Assembly (NCBI RefSeq): GCF_964275005.1
Contig: NC_092699.1
Span: forward strand, 18,590,901-18,654,900
Reading direction: 5' to 3'
DNA length: 64,000 nucleotides
Source: Diadema setosum
Lineage: Eukaryota > Echinodermata > Echinoidea > Diadematoida > Diadematidae
This document shows positions 34,701 through 44,952 of the stretch, one piece after another. Position 1 is the stretch's first letter. Each line of letters opens with the position of its first letter. Both the position numbers and the translations under genes were made by a program. The notes below the pieces were generated by a model that saw nothing but the letters and a program-made list of their open reading frames with translations, did no database searches and was not told the origin of the DNA.

Positions 34701-34900
34701 TAGCTAGCTAGCTCTCTAGCGGTATCGCTCGGGGCGCGCGCGGTACGCCGGGTAGCTAGCAAACGTGGGTGTATGTGTTGTACATTATACACACGTCCCT
34801 GCGAGCTGCACATCAATGGTGTAAGAGGGCGCCTGTCATGTACTACTAGTAGGCAATAGCGGCGCGCGCGCTACGTGGTTTTTTATCGCTAATTATTTTT
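34600..34900 (-). promoter_or_regulatory. Candidate CpG-rich promoter of the ZCWPW1-like gene
   Basis: CGATACGCGGTACATGC, GCTCGGGGCGCGCGCGGTAC and GGCGGCGCGCGCGCTACG-like stretches in an otherwise AT-rich region, about 1.6 kb upstream of the first coding exon. Includes a short (TAGC)n run at about 34698-34713. No TATA box assigned. Confidence 0.35.
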
Positions 34901-35090
34901 TCCCGCCCAACATAGGCCCACTGCCTGTCTGATTCGTCAGAAGGACAAGGCCGATAAAGCGACTGTGACATGTGACGTCACAAGGACAGACGCAAAGAAG
35001 AATCAAGTTTCGAGTAGACTAGCAACAGTCAGTGACCGAGGCTTCTCAGCCAAGAAAACTGTAACGGTGCCCACGCAATGAAGGGATATT

Positions 35091-35315
35091 GTTGCGACAC
35101 GGATTGTCGCCCCTACACGGATTGTCGCCTCCTGCTCGGGGCGACAATCCGTGACGGGGGCTGGCGGCACGGATTGTCGCCCCCTACACGGATTGTCGCC
35201 TGGCGACAATCCGTGACGCTTGTGCAGTTCCCAGTTTTTGACCTCGAAGGCGACAATCCGTGTTGGCAAAAAATTTGTTGCGACACGGATTGTCGCCCCG
35301 TCACAGATTGTCGCC
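35091..35315 (+). repeat. Array of a 14-bp motif, left arm of an inverted pair
   Basis: CACGGATTGTCGCC occurs at 35098, 35116, 35168, 35187 and 35284 in plus orientation and at 35140, 35202 and 35249 inverted. A ninth copy at 35302 has one mismatch. The first about 105 bp are nearly the exact reverse complement of 37872-37984. The outer end reads GTTGCGACACGGATTG. Confidence 0.85.
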
Positions 35316-35380
35316 CCGGGCTCGGGGTGGTTCCTCCCGTGTTAAGCTTTGGTGGGATGGGTATGACTGGTAAGTTATAC

Positions 35381-35382
<2 letters not shown>

Positions 35383-35424
<42 letters not shown>
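35383..35424. repeat. (GT)n microsatellite
   Basis: About 20 GT dinucleotides, with looser GT-rich sequence continuing to about 35620. Cys/Val-rich open frames here are artefacts. Confidence 0.95.
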
Positions 35425-35426
<2 letters not shown>

Positions 35427-36448
35427 TGTGAGGTGCATGATATGTGATGTGTATGATTTGTTGTGTGTGTGTGTGTCTGTGTGTGTGTGTGTAAATGTGT
35501 GTATGTGTGTGTGTTTGGAGTATAATAATACAATATGTAGAAACTGTGTATGTGTGGTGGTCATAGTGGTAGTGGTTTGTTTGTCTGTGTGTATACGTGT
35601 GCCTGTATGCTTACGTGTGTATGTGGAATATAGCGGCGCTACTGTGGCAATACAAACGCATTCAGAGTGTATGAGCACGTGTTAAAAAAATTCACACCAG
35701 CGTTGATCTAAAAATAGTATGGGTGTGTGAACCTATCAGCGGTGAGGCAGGCTAGGCGAGAGAGAGACCGAGAGAAAATACATACGAGGGAGGTACCCTC
35801 CCCAAATGTTATTTGTCTTTGTTCATTTTTCACTGCAGTCATTTTCTTCCATCAGTCTTACAAACTAGAACGTCCATACCACTATTCTTTGTCCCAGAAT
35901 AGGTTTGGCATGCTTTATGCATGAGCGAATAATTTCCACACGCCTTAAAAAAATTGTCAATCGTTAGTTGATTTTAATACAAACAAACACCAACAAACAC
36001 TCAAACAAATCCTCATAATGCAAATAAACCAACTCAACACTTTTTTCCTTGATATTCATTGATTTCATTCAAATCATTCATAAATCGACTCATTCTGGGT
36101 GTAACATGAAAAAAAAAGTTACAAATGGCAATTCGAAACAGAAACAACTCCATTTGTCAATTTATACCACAAATAATCTCACTTCAACATAGATAACTCG
36201 ATTATAGACCAACCCTACCAACAATTTCTTCACGAGAAAGTTTTGACATGTAGGGCCCTACCAAACCTATATTCCTTGAAAACATTGGTTTGGATCATGT
36301 AACACCTTCTTACTTACAAGGGCATATACATAAAAAAAAACACAAATACATTACACGAATCTAGAATGAAATCAGTCATAAAAAACCCGACCACCCCCTC
36401 CCCTCCCCATCCAGAACAAATCTAGGGCCTACATCTATCCTAGATATT

Positions 36449-37014
36449 AAAGGGAAGATAAACCCAAAGAACAATGTGGATTGAGTGAAAGCAGCAACAT
36501 TAGTAGAACACATCAGTGAAAGTTTGAAGAAAATCGGACAATCGATGCAAAAGTTATGAATTTTTAAAGTTTTGGTGTTGGAACCGCTGGATGAGGAGAC
36601 TACTAGAGGTTATGACGTATGAGTGGACTGCGATATCAAGAAAATATAAAGAAAATACTACAAAAATCCATTTTTCATGAAAATTACAAAGTCCATCAAC
36701 TTGATATTGACATAAGTTAAGGGTAGCAATTATTCCCCCTGCTTTCTGAAAGCGGTTGGTCCACTGCTCTTTCATAATTCTAGAAAAGTGAATTTTTGTT
36801 GAATATTCTTTATATTTTCTTTGTATTGTTGTCCACTCATACGTCATATCCTCTAGTAGTCTCCTCATCCAGCGGTTCCAACACCAAAATTTTAAAAATT
36901 CATAACTTTTGCATCGATTGTCCGATTTTTCTCAAACTTTCACTGATGTGTTCTACTAATGTTGCTGCTTTCACTCAATCCACATTGCTCTTTGGGTTTA
37001 CCTTCCCTTTAAAT
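36449..37014. mobile_element. Palindromic MITE, family B, copy 3 (well preserved)
   Basis: AAAGGGAAGATAAACCCAAA at the left and TTTGGGTTTACCTTCCCTTT at the right, each adjoining TTAA. The halves are complementary for almost the whole about 560 bp. TTAA flanks point to a piggyBac-like mobiliser. It sits between the two CACGGATTGTCGCC arrays. Confidence 0.8.
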
Positions 37015-37130
37015 CCTACCAACATCTGTCATACCATTTATAACTATCCTTCTTCAAATCCAATCCCAAACCCACCAACCCCTGATTAAACAAAACCTAA
37101 ATCATCCCACACCCACATTCACGAACCCAA

Positions 37131-37132
<2 letters not shown>

Positions 37133-37161
<29 letters not shown>
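37133..37161. repeat. (CA)n microsatellite
   Basis: Uninterrupted CA run; a second, shorter one is at 37684-37706. Confidence 0.95.
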
Positions 37162-37164
<3 letters not shown>

Positions 37165-37372
37165 AGGTTCCGTTATTCCGAAGTTTCGTTTTTTTCCGAG
37201 GCTTCATTTTAATATCCGAAACACACAATTCCTTATACCTAAAGGTTCGTTGATCCAAAAATGAAATTCGGAATAACGAACCTTCGGAATAATGAGCCTT
37301 CGGACGAATGAGCCTTCGGGCGAATAAGCCTTCGGACGAATGAGCCTTCAGAGTAACAAACTTTTGCAATAA
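37162..37372 (+). repeat. Degenerate CCTTCGG-type tandem repeat
   Basis: Motif GAGCCTTCGGACGAAT repeats about every 16 bp in 37297-37350. GAACCTTCGGAATAACG variants lie to the left, with inverted forms (GAAGGTTCCGTTATTCCGAA at 37162). The phrase GAACCTTCGGAATAACGGA also occurs at about 1561. Confidence 0.6.
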
Positions 37373-37871
37373 CGAAATGTAACCCCCTTCCCACATACCG
37401 ACGCACACCCGAACCAATACCACATTCCTTCCTGATGAAACGATTTCCCAATGTTGATAAATAAGACATAATGAACCGTATGCAGAAAAGCAGCATCTGC
37501 CCGCACGCAAGCTCCACTCCGAATTCATAATTATAATCTGCCAAACAAACTCATCAAATTCAAAGCTGCTGATAAAATCAATATCAACGTTTATGCCAGC
37601 AACAGCTTACTAGGTATCCCTCCCCACGCGCAGCTAAAAAACACATACGCAAACAACTGACATAATAAACACATTCTTCCATCACACACACACACACACA
37701 CACACAAACGGACACTAAATTATCATGTGCACGCGCACATACACACTTCCTTGAAACTTCACCATGACTTTTTACATGACATATTTGCATGGATGTAGCC
37801 ATGTAAGTTATGTGTTAGTATTTCAATGATTATGTCCAGAACGATATTACCCAGCAAAATGTGCTTCGAGG

Positions 37872-37984
37872 GCGGGCGACAATCCGTGTAGGGGGCGACA
37901 ATCCGTGCCGCCAACGCCCGTCACGGATTGTCGCCCCGAGCAGGAGGCGACAATCCGTGTAGGGGCGACAATCCGTGTCGCAAC
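37872..37984 (-). repeat. Array of a 14-bp motif, right arm of the inverted pair
   Basis: GGCGACAATCCGTG at 37875, 37894, 37946 and 37964, with the opposite orientation at 37922. The arm ends GTGTCGCAAC at 37984, mirroring the left arm start at 35091. Five exact copies. Confidence 0.85.
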
Positions 37985-38164
37985 AGATGTCATTTCAAAG
38001 ATATACTACTGAGTAGTATATCAGCAGGAACCACCTCACCCCGCCCTAGCTCCCCCCCCCCCCCCCCCATCGCAGAGGATCTTCAGTTAACCCTAACTAG
38101 GGCGGGGTATTTAGGTAGATGATAGAGCCGTTGGGGGGGCTCCCAGACCCCTCCCCCTCCAGCT

Positions 38165-38284
38165 GGGGCCTGTCTTATAAAGACTTGTGATAGAAATCAA
38201 TCACAAGTTTTTTGTGTGCTGCAATGCAAGTTGCGATTGATTTGGGGACTTGTGATTGATTTGAAGGCTTTATAAGACGGGGCC
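38165..38284. mobile_element. Short palindromic MITE
   Basis: About 120 bp: GGGGCCTGTCTTATAAAGAC at the left, and CTTTATAAGACGGGGCC at the right, with complementary GACTTGTGAT…CTTGTGATTG inside. No coding content. Confidence 0.7.
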
Positions 38285-39554
38285 TAGAGATCTCGGCCGT
38301 CGACCGCGCGATCGCGACGAAAATTGGCACACACATTGCCTATGGCGTAATCTAAAGTACCATGAAGTTAATTTTTCAAAAAATTATCATTTACGCTAAA
38401 TTATGCTCATTTATACATAATGATGCATGAAATCACACAATTTGGAATAAATCACTAAATAAAGCTCCAAACAGGCACATTTTTTGTGTAAATATTCTTT
38501 TTAGTGTCCTTAGCAAATGTAAAAGAAAAAAGTGCAATCAGAAAACATTCTAAAGTATTTTATTGTATTTTTTTGTGTGTTTTTTCGACTTCATGTTTTC
38601 ATTGGTTTTTTTCGATGAAATTTGTCCGCGACATTGTTCCGAAAAAGAAAATACGTTATTTATTGATTTTAATAAATAAAACCCCAAAATAATCATGCTT
38701 TTATGAAATTGGCCTGTAAACCCAGTTTGCATTGAAATTGTACACGAATTCACGTTTTTGAGCAATTTTTGGTCTGACATGCACGTACATATTTATGCGC
38801 AACTTCGGAACCGCGCGCCCGGGCATCGCAAATTTGGTGTCAAAAGATGCGGGAGACTCGAAAGGAAAAAGTCATGTAACGTCGCGGCGATAGCTTTTCG
38901 CGATAGCGATACATCGCGCGAAACGTCGCCCCCCCCCCCCCCGCCTACTTAGGGTTAAGCCACCAAGTCTAAGCACCAATAATGATAATGATAACAATAA
39001 TAATAGGCCTAATACTATCAATAATGGTAGTAATGATGAATGATTAAATGAATAAATGAATAAATGAATAAATAAATAAGTAAATAGATAAATAAATGAA
39101 CAAATAAATAAATTAGCCCTAATGATAAATGACAGGCAATCCTGGGTGGTATAATTATTTTCCTATAATAGCTTTTGGTATAAACTTTTGCTATTACTCA
39201 TATTACACTGTCTATAGGACAAGGCCGACCCTATTATTATAATCACTGTTTAAAAAGAAAATGTGATTTTACGGTTTACTGGAGGTGATATAGTTGTCAT
39301 TATTCTATTTAAGCGCTAAAGTTGTGAAAGAATAAATGCTTGGTTAACACGTCCGAACTGAAAGCTGCTTCTGCTGTAAAGGTGTAACAGGCTTCCCTAG
39401 TCCAAAAGCCGGTTGTTGTTGTTGTTTTTTTTATACTGGAGGGGTAAGTAGTGATTTTGATGGCTTCCTCCCCCAAAAACAGTGATATAATGAGGATCAA
39501 AATCCTCACCCATTTCTATCCTTCCGGGCCCGTTATCTCTTAGAATCTGGAATC
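38285..39554. other. Intergenic, low-complexity
   Basis: No gene seen. A poly-C run at about 38929-38942 and AATA/TGAA repeats at about 38976-39113. Confidence 0.5.
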
Positions 39555-39779
39555 GAACTTAAAGGAAACCAAAGCCTATAGAGAAATGTAGATTGAGTGA
39601 AAGCAGCAATAATAGAACACAATCATAAGTGAACTAGAAATGTCGGATTACATTTTCACAAAATTGGCAAAATATTAAAATGACATGTTTGTCACAAATG
39701 TGTTGAATGTTCACCTATTTTGACCTAGGTTTAATTGGATGAATAGGAGAGCATATATTTGGGGATTTAAGGACTTTAA

Positions 39780-40157
39780 AGGGACTGTACAGTAGTGGTT
39801 GAGGTGGGGATTCATGTTTTGAACATCCCTAAGTGAGATAATGAGAAACCTCTTATGAAATATGAAAGAGCATGTGATTTTAAGAAGGATTCAACGTTTA
39901 TTTGATGAAAATTGTTTTTCAAATGGCTGAGATATCCCAAGAAGTGATAATAATAAAAGGCGACATGCCCCACCTTTACTAGGATCTCTTTGTTTCACCT
40001 TGTTTTTGGATATCTCAGCCATTTCAAAACCGATTTTCATCAAATAAACTTTTGATACCCCTTAGAATAATGCTCTTTGACATCTCATAGTGTGGTTTCT
40101 GGATATCTCGCAAAACATTATAAGCTAAAACCTCACCTCGACCAGAACTGTACACAC
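39780..40157. mobile_element. Palindromic MITE, family A, copy 2
   Basis: Starts AGGGACTGTACAGT and ends AACTGTACACACCCT, flanked by TTAA on both sides. The empty site is visible in the sister element at about 15285, which reads GGACTTTAACTTGACTTTGA, so the insertion limits and the TTAA duplication are well supported. Confidence 0.85.
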
Positions 40158-40978
40158 CCTTTAACTTGACTTTGACCCTTTCATAAGTTTATGCATTGAG
40201 TAATTTTCAAGGTATGGAGAAAAAAGTGCAATTTCTGTATTGAATAGTAAATTGTTACCATTTTCATCTGGTCTTTGATGCTAAAATTCATAAGAGAATC
40301 ACTGTCGGGCAGAACATGCATAAATGTGTACTAAGTTTCAAGATAACTTACGAGAGTGGAGAAAGAAGTAAGTTCAGCACTTTCACTTGTTCTTTGACCT
40401 TTTGACCTTTGATCTCTTTGGCAAAAAAACAAACAAAACAAAACAAAAAAAAAACTTCCCAGAGAATCTCTATTGGGTTATACATGCATACACCAAGTAA
40501 AAAAAAAAAAAAAATATCCTGCTGGCATTGCATAAATATGAGGGAAATAGTAAAATTTTGAGGTGCTGCTTTTGACCTTTGACCCATGACCTTTGACCCC
40601 ATGAACCCAAAATTCCCTAAATAATCACTGCCAGTCAGTACATGTTCCATGAAGATACCTTGAACAATTTCAAAGTTACAGAGAAAAAAGTGACATTTTA
40701 ACATTTTTACTTGACCTTTTGACCTTTTACCTTTGACCTCATGACTCCAAACATTTACCAGAGAATCTTAATTGGATAATACATGTATACACTAAGTATC
40801 AAGAAAATATCTTCAAGCATTGCATAGATATGGGGGAAATAGTAAAATTGTAAGCATTTGACCTTGACCTTTTGACTTTTGACCTTGAGCATGTGCACCC
40901 AAAAGTTGGTAGGCAAAACTTCACCCCCTAATACACATACATGTCAAGTTTCATTTAGGATGCCTCAAAAGGTTTTTT

Positions 40979-42260
40979 GTCTCGCCCACCGGAGGTGAAG
41001 GCGAGACTAAGGGATCCAAATGGCGTCCGTCCGTCGTCCGTCCGTCGTCCGTCGTCCGTCACAAATGTTAAAGTTTACCTGCAAGACTCTCTTATGATGC
41101 ATAACTTGGTAACTGTTACAGCAATTGCAGCCACACTTGGGTGATAGAAGCACTAGGGGTATCTTCATGTTATGGTGTTGTCAGAGGTCATGTGATGATG
41201 TCAAAGGTCATTTGAGGTCATTATATTAAAGAGTATGTTGAAGACTCTCTTTTCTATGTTAAAGTTTACCTGCAAGACTCTCTTTTGACAAATAACTTCA
41301 CATAAGTTGCTTGGATTACAACCTAACTTGGGTCATAGATGCACTGGGGGTACCTTCATGTTATGGTGCTGTTGGAGGTCACAGGATAAGGTCAAAGGTC
41401 ATTTGAGGTCATACGTTAAAGTTTACTTGCAAGACTCTCTTATCACACGTAACTCGACACATGTTGCTACAATGGCAATCAAACTTGGGTGATGGATGCA
41501 CTGGGGGTACCTTCATGTTATGGTGCCGTAAGAGGTCACAGGATAAGGTCAAAGGTCATTTGAGGTCATACGTTAAAGTTTACTTGCAAGACTCTCTTAT
41601 CACACGTAACTCAGCACATGTTGCTACAATGGCAATCAAACTTGGGTAATGGTAGATGTCTCTTGGAAAGTTGAAGGTAACCACAAGGTCAAAGGTCACA
41701 GACAGGGTAAACGAACTTTTAGGGCCCAATGTTAAGTTTTTAGGGCGCATTTCGTTTCCCGTGGCTCACAACTTTTGATCCCTTTGTCCGTTTGTGACCA
41801 AACTTAGATGAAAGATGTCCCTTGGGGAGGTGAAGGTCGTCACAAGGTCAAAGTTCACAGACAGGGGTCAACAAACTTTTAGGGCCCAATGTTATGTTTT
41901 TAGGGCGCGCTTTGATTGTGGCTCATAACTTTTGATCTCTATGTCCGTTTGTGACCAAACTTGGACGGTAGATGTCCCTTTTGGAGTTAAAGGTCATCAC
42001 AAGGTCTAAGGTCACAGAAAGGGGTCATCAAATTTTTAGGGCCCAATGTTATGTTTTATGGCCCGTTTCGATTATGGCTCATTGCTTTTGATCCCTTTGT
42101 CCGTTTGTGACCAAACTTGGATGGTAAATGTCCCTTGGGGTGTTGAAGGTCACCACGAGGTCAAAGGTCATAAGCAGGTCAATTAACTTCTGGGAGTTAT
42201 AAAAAAAAATTAATTCCTTGTACGCGAATGGGCGAGACACAATTTGGCACTTGCCTTGTT
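40979..42260 (+). mobile_element. GTCTCGCCCA element with two classes of internal tandem units
   Basis: Ten-base inverted ends GTCTCGCCCA (40979-40988) and TGGGCGAGAC (42229-42238), then about 22 bp to the insertion point, where the host element resumes at AGTTACGC. A GTCC/CGTC microsatellite lies at about 41024-41058. About 155-bp units with GCAAGACTCTCTTATCACAC repeat first, then about 155-bp units with CTTTTAGGGCCCAATGTTAT. No obvious target duplication. Same build as the DR1-rich element but unrelated in sequence. Confidence 0.7.
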
Positions 42261-42929
42261 AGTTACGCCGTCCACGGGAAGGACGGACGGATCGACGAAA
42301 GGACGGACAATCCGAAAACATAATGACTCCGGCACCACTTCGTGGCGGAGGCATAAAAATTGAGGACAATCGGACAATCGATGCAAAAGTTATGTTTTTT
42401 TAAGTTTTGGTGTTGGAACCGCTGGATAAGGAGACTAGTAGAGGTTATGACGAATGCATGGACATAAACATAAAGAAAATATAAAGGGAATTCCACAAAA
42501 ATTCACTTTGCTCGCTACAACATAATGGAAGAGCACTTGACTATAACCTGCTTTCAGAAAACAGGGGGAATAATATTGCTACCTTTATTATGTCAGTATC
42601 AAGTTGATGTAATTTTCTTGAAAATGGAGGTTTTTTTGGAATTCCCTTTAACCCCCCCCCCCCCCCTTGCGAGGGGGGGGGTGCTACTTTTCAAGTTTCG
42701 TGATCCATTGCGATCTATAGATCAAGAGGTCGCTATATCTATAGATATAGAACATTACGAAGCGGAATGGGGATGGTCAGAATTCTAAGGGCTATATTAC
42801 GCATCCTGCCTCCCACCCTCCCCCTTCCCCCCCCCCCCCCCCCCACGGTAAACCCCTTATGGAACATACACACGGTCACAGTGTAGTTTATGTCGAAATA
42901 TCCCTATTTCACACAGTATAACTTATGTG

Positions 42930-44280
42930 AAATCGTATATGCAGCTTACAAAACATGGAATTCTTGTCATTTTTTGCTTACCAAATCTTACATCTACTAA
43001 TCAAGATATAGTGACGGCCTTATAGATAACGATTTATACAAAAAACTGAGGACTTTAAAAAAATACTCTAGATTAGTGCGCGCGAGTGAGCTGAAATTTG
43101 TATATGTCCTCGTCATCATCACGTATACTGTTCTTATCTTTTTTATATAAATTATGGCGAGCGAGCGCAGCGAGCGAGCCGAAAATTTTTGTATTTCAGC
43201 TTACAAAACATGGAATTCTTGTCATTTTTTGCTTATTAAATCTCACTATTATAGTGACAACCTTATAGATAACGATTTATACCAACAAACTGAGGACTTG
43301 AAAAAATACTCTAAATTAGTACGAGCGAATGAGCCGAAATTTGTGTATTTCTGCGTCATCATTACGTTTGTTTGTTTTTTTCTTATCTTTTTTGATTTTT
43401 TTTGCACCCCCCTCCCCCGTAAGATGTTCGACACCGTTGATGTAATCTTTTGATCGTATCGGCGATCGCTTCAGAACGAATGAAATTGCAGTCGCTGCTC
43501 CGTGTAACATTTTTCCTGCTAAATATAAAATGACATGAGTGAACACAATAGACATTATCATTTTGTCCGCGTCATCGTCACGTTTTGTTCTTATATCTTC
43601 TTCTCTCTTTTTTATACAAACACATTTGGCGAGCGAGCGCAGCGAGCGAGCCGAAAATTTTTGTATTTCAGCTTACAAATCATGAAAGTCTTGTCATTTT
43701 TTGCTTATTAAATCTTACAATTCCAGTCAAGATATAGTGACGGCTTTATAGATAATGATTTATACCAAAAACTGAGGACTTGAAAAAATACTCTAAGTTA
43801 GTACGAGCGAAAGAGCGGAAATTTGTATATTTCCTCGTCATCATCACGTTTTGTTATTATCTTGTTTGATTCGGGGTTTTTTGCGCCCCCCCCCCCCCCC
43901 GTCTGTTCGAAACCGTTGGCGCCTTCTTTTGATCTAATTGGTGATCGCTTCAGAACGAAAGAAATTGCAGCCGCTTCTCCGTGAAACATTTTGCCTGCTA
44001 TAAAAATAAATGTGTGAACACAATAGACACTGTCATTTTGTCATCACACGTTTTGTTCTTACCTTCTTTTTTATATAAATTTTGGCGACCGAGCGCAGCG
44101 AGCGAGCCGAAAATTTGTGTATTTCAGCCCACAGAACATGGAATTTTTGTGTGAACACAATAAACATTGTCTTGTTGTTAGCGTCATCACCATGTTTTGT
44201 TTTTATCTTGTTTGATTTGGTTTTCTGCCCCCCCCCCCCCCACCATTCTCCCTCCCCCCTTCCGGGCGAGGGTTTTTTTT

Positions 44281-44315
<35 letters not shown>

Positions 44316-44462
44316 TTCTTCTTTTCTTTTCTTTTTTTCTTCTTCTTCTTCGTTTTTTTTTCCTTCTTCTTCTTCGTTTTTTTTTTCTCGTTTTTTTGCG
44401 CCCCCAAGGAGTGGCGCCCGGGGCACGTGCCCCCCTTGCCCCCCCCCCCTAGATACGCCACT
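42930..44462 (+). mobile_element. Left arm of a large inverted repeat (GCGAGCGAGC element)
   Basis: Tandem units of about 455-472 bp, each with a GC-rich core GCGAGCGAGCGCAGCGAGCG (43157, 43629; a one-base variant at 44084) followed by CGAAAATTT. Ends with CCTAGATACGCCACTGG at 44462. Short frames such as AAAISFVLKRSPI recur because the units are repeated, not because they are genes. Confidence 0.65.
44267..44400. repeat. (TTC)n low-complexity tract
   Basis: TTC/TTT-rich run inside the left arm; a matching GAA-rich run is in the right arm at about 45037-45130. Confidence 0.9.
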
Positions 44463-44539
44463 GGGGGTATATGATTCAAGTACTCCTCCATGACTCGCAG
44501 ACAACTGAAAATAAGATGAATTTCTTTGCACTTTCTTTT

Positions 44540-44745
44540 ACAGAGGTCCATAATGACGTCATGGGGTGTAGTAGTCTCCTTATCCAGGATTTGACGGCAC
44601 CGAAACTTTAAAAGTTCACGCTATATCTTTTTAATCGATTTGTTCGATATTCCTAAAACTTCAACTCACAGTTTACAAGACTATACTGCTGCCTTTGCTA
44701 AATTCACAAATTCATATTTGGGCTTTGGTTTCTTTTAAAGTGAAT
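44540..44745. mobile_element. Family B MITE, right half only
   Basis: GTAGTAGTCTCCTTATCCAG…CACCGAAACTTTAAAAGTTC…TTTGGGCTTTGGTTTCTTTTAA follows the right half of family B. It separates the two inverted arms. Confidence 0.5.
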
Positions 44746-44952
44746 AATTTTGGTGTACCACCATCATGTACACCTGATTGGTTGGTTTTTTTTCGAGTTT
44801 ATACAATACATCACAAATTGTGTCTACTTTTTTCCTATAATATCCATGTCTATATACACATATACATTGATTTTTCCAAATCATTGTCCAAACATGTCTA
44901 AACATGCACATAAATACGGATCGATGTTACTGCTACGAAGCAAAATACAGGA

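Larger units (their letters stand above)
39633..42359 (+). mobile_element. DR1-rich 'pearl'-like element, copy 3, itself carrying two insertions
   Basis: Starts ACTAGAAATGTCGG (about 80 bp of the left end deleted just after) and ends CTTCGTGGCGGAGGCATAAA. The core has repeated TGACCTTTGACC blocks. Interrupted by a family A MITE at 39780-40157 and by the GTCTCGCCCA element at 40979-42260. Confidence 0.75.
39558..42655. mobile_element. Palindromic MITE, family B, copy 4, split by nested insertions
   Basis: The left end TTAAAGGAAACCAAAG…GATTGAGTGAAAGCAGCAA stops at 39632. The same family resumes at 42360 (GAGGACAATCGGACAATCGA…) and ends TTCCCTTTAA at about 42655. Both outer flanks show TTAA. 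Everything between is a later insertion. Confidence 0.75.

Noticed and set aside
35091..35315. CRISPR array
   Set aside because: A short repeated motif is present, but in both orientations with irregular spacing and in a eukaryotic genome. Not CRISPR.
35301..35685. Cys/Val- and His/Thr-rich frames of 100-125 codons
   Set aside because: Translations of GT/CA microsatellites.
44082..44551. Phe/Ser- and Lys/Glu-rich frames on both strands
   Set aside because: They translate a TTC/GAA low-complexity tract inside a repeat. The recurrent ASERSERAENF and AAAISFVLKRSPI peptides come from the repeated units.
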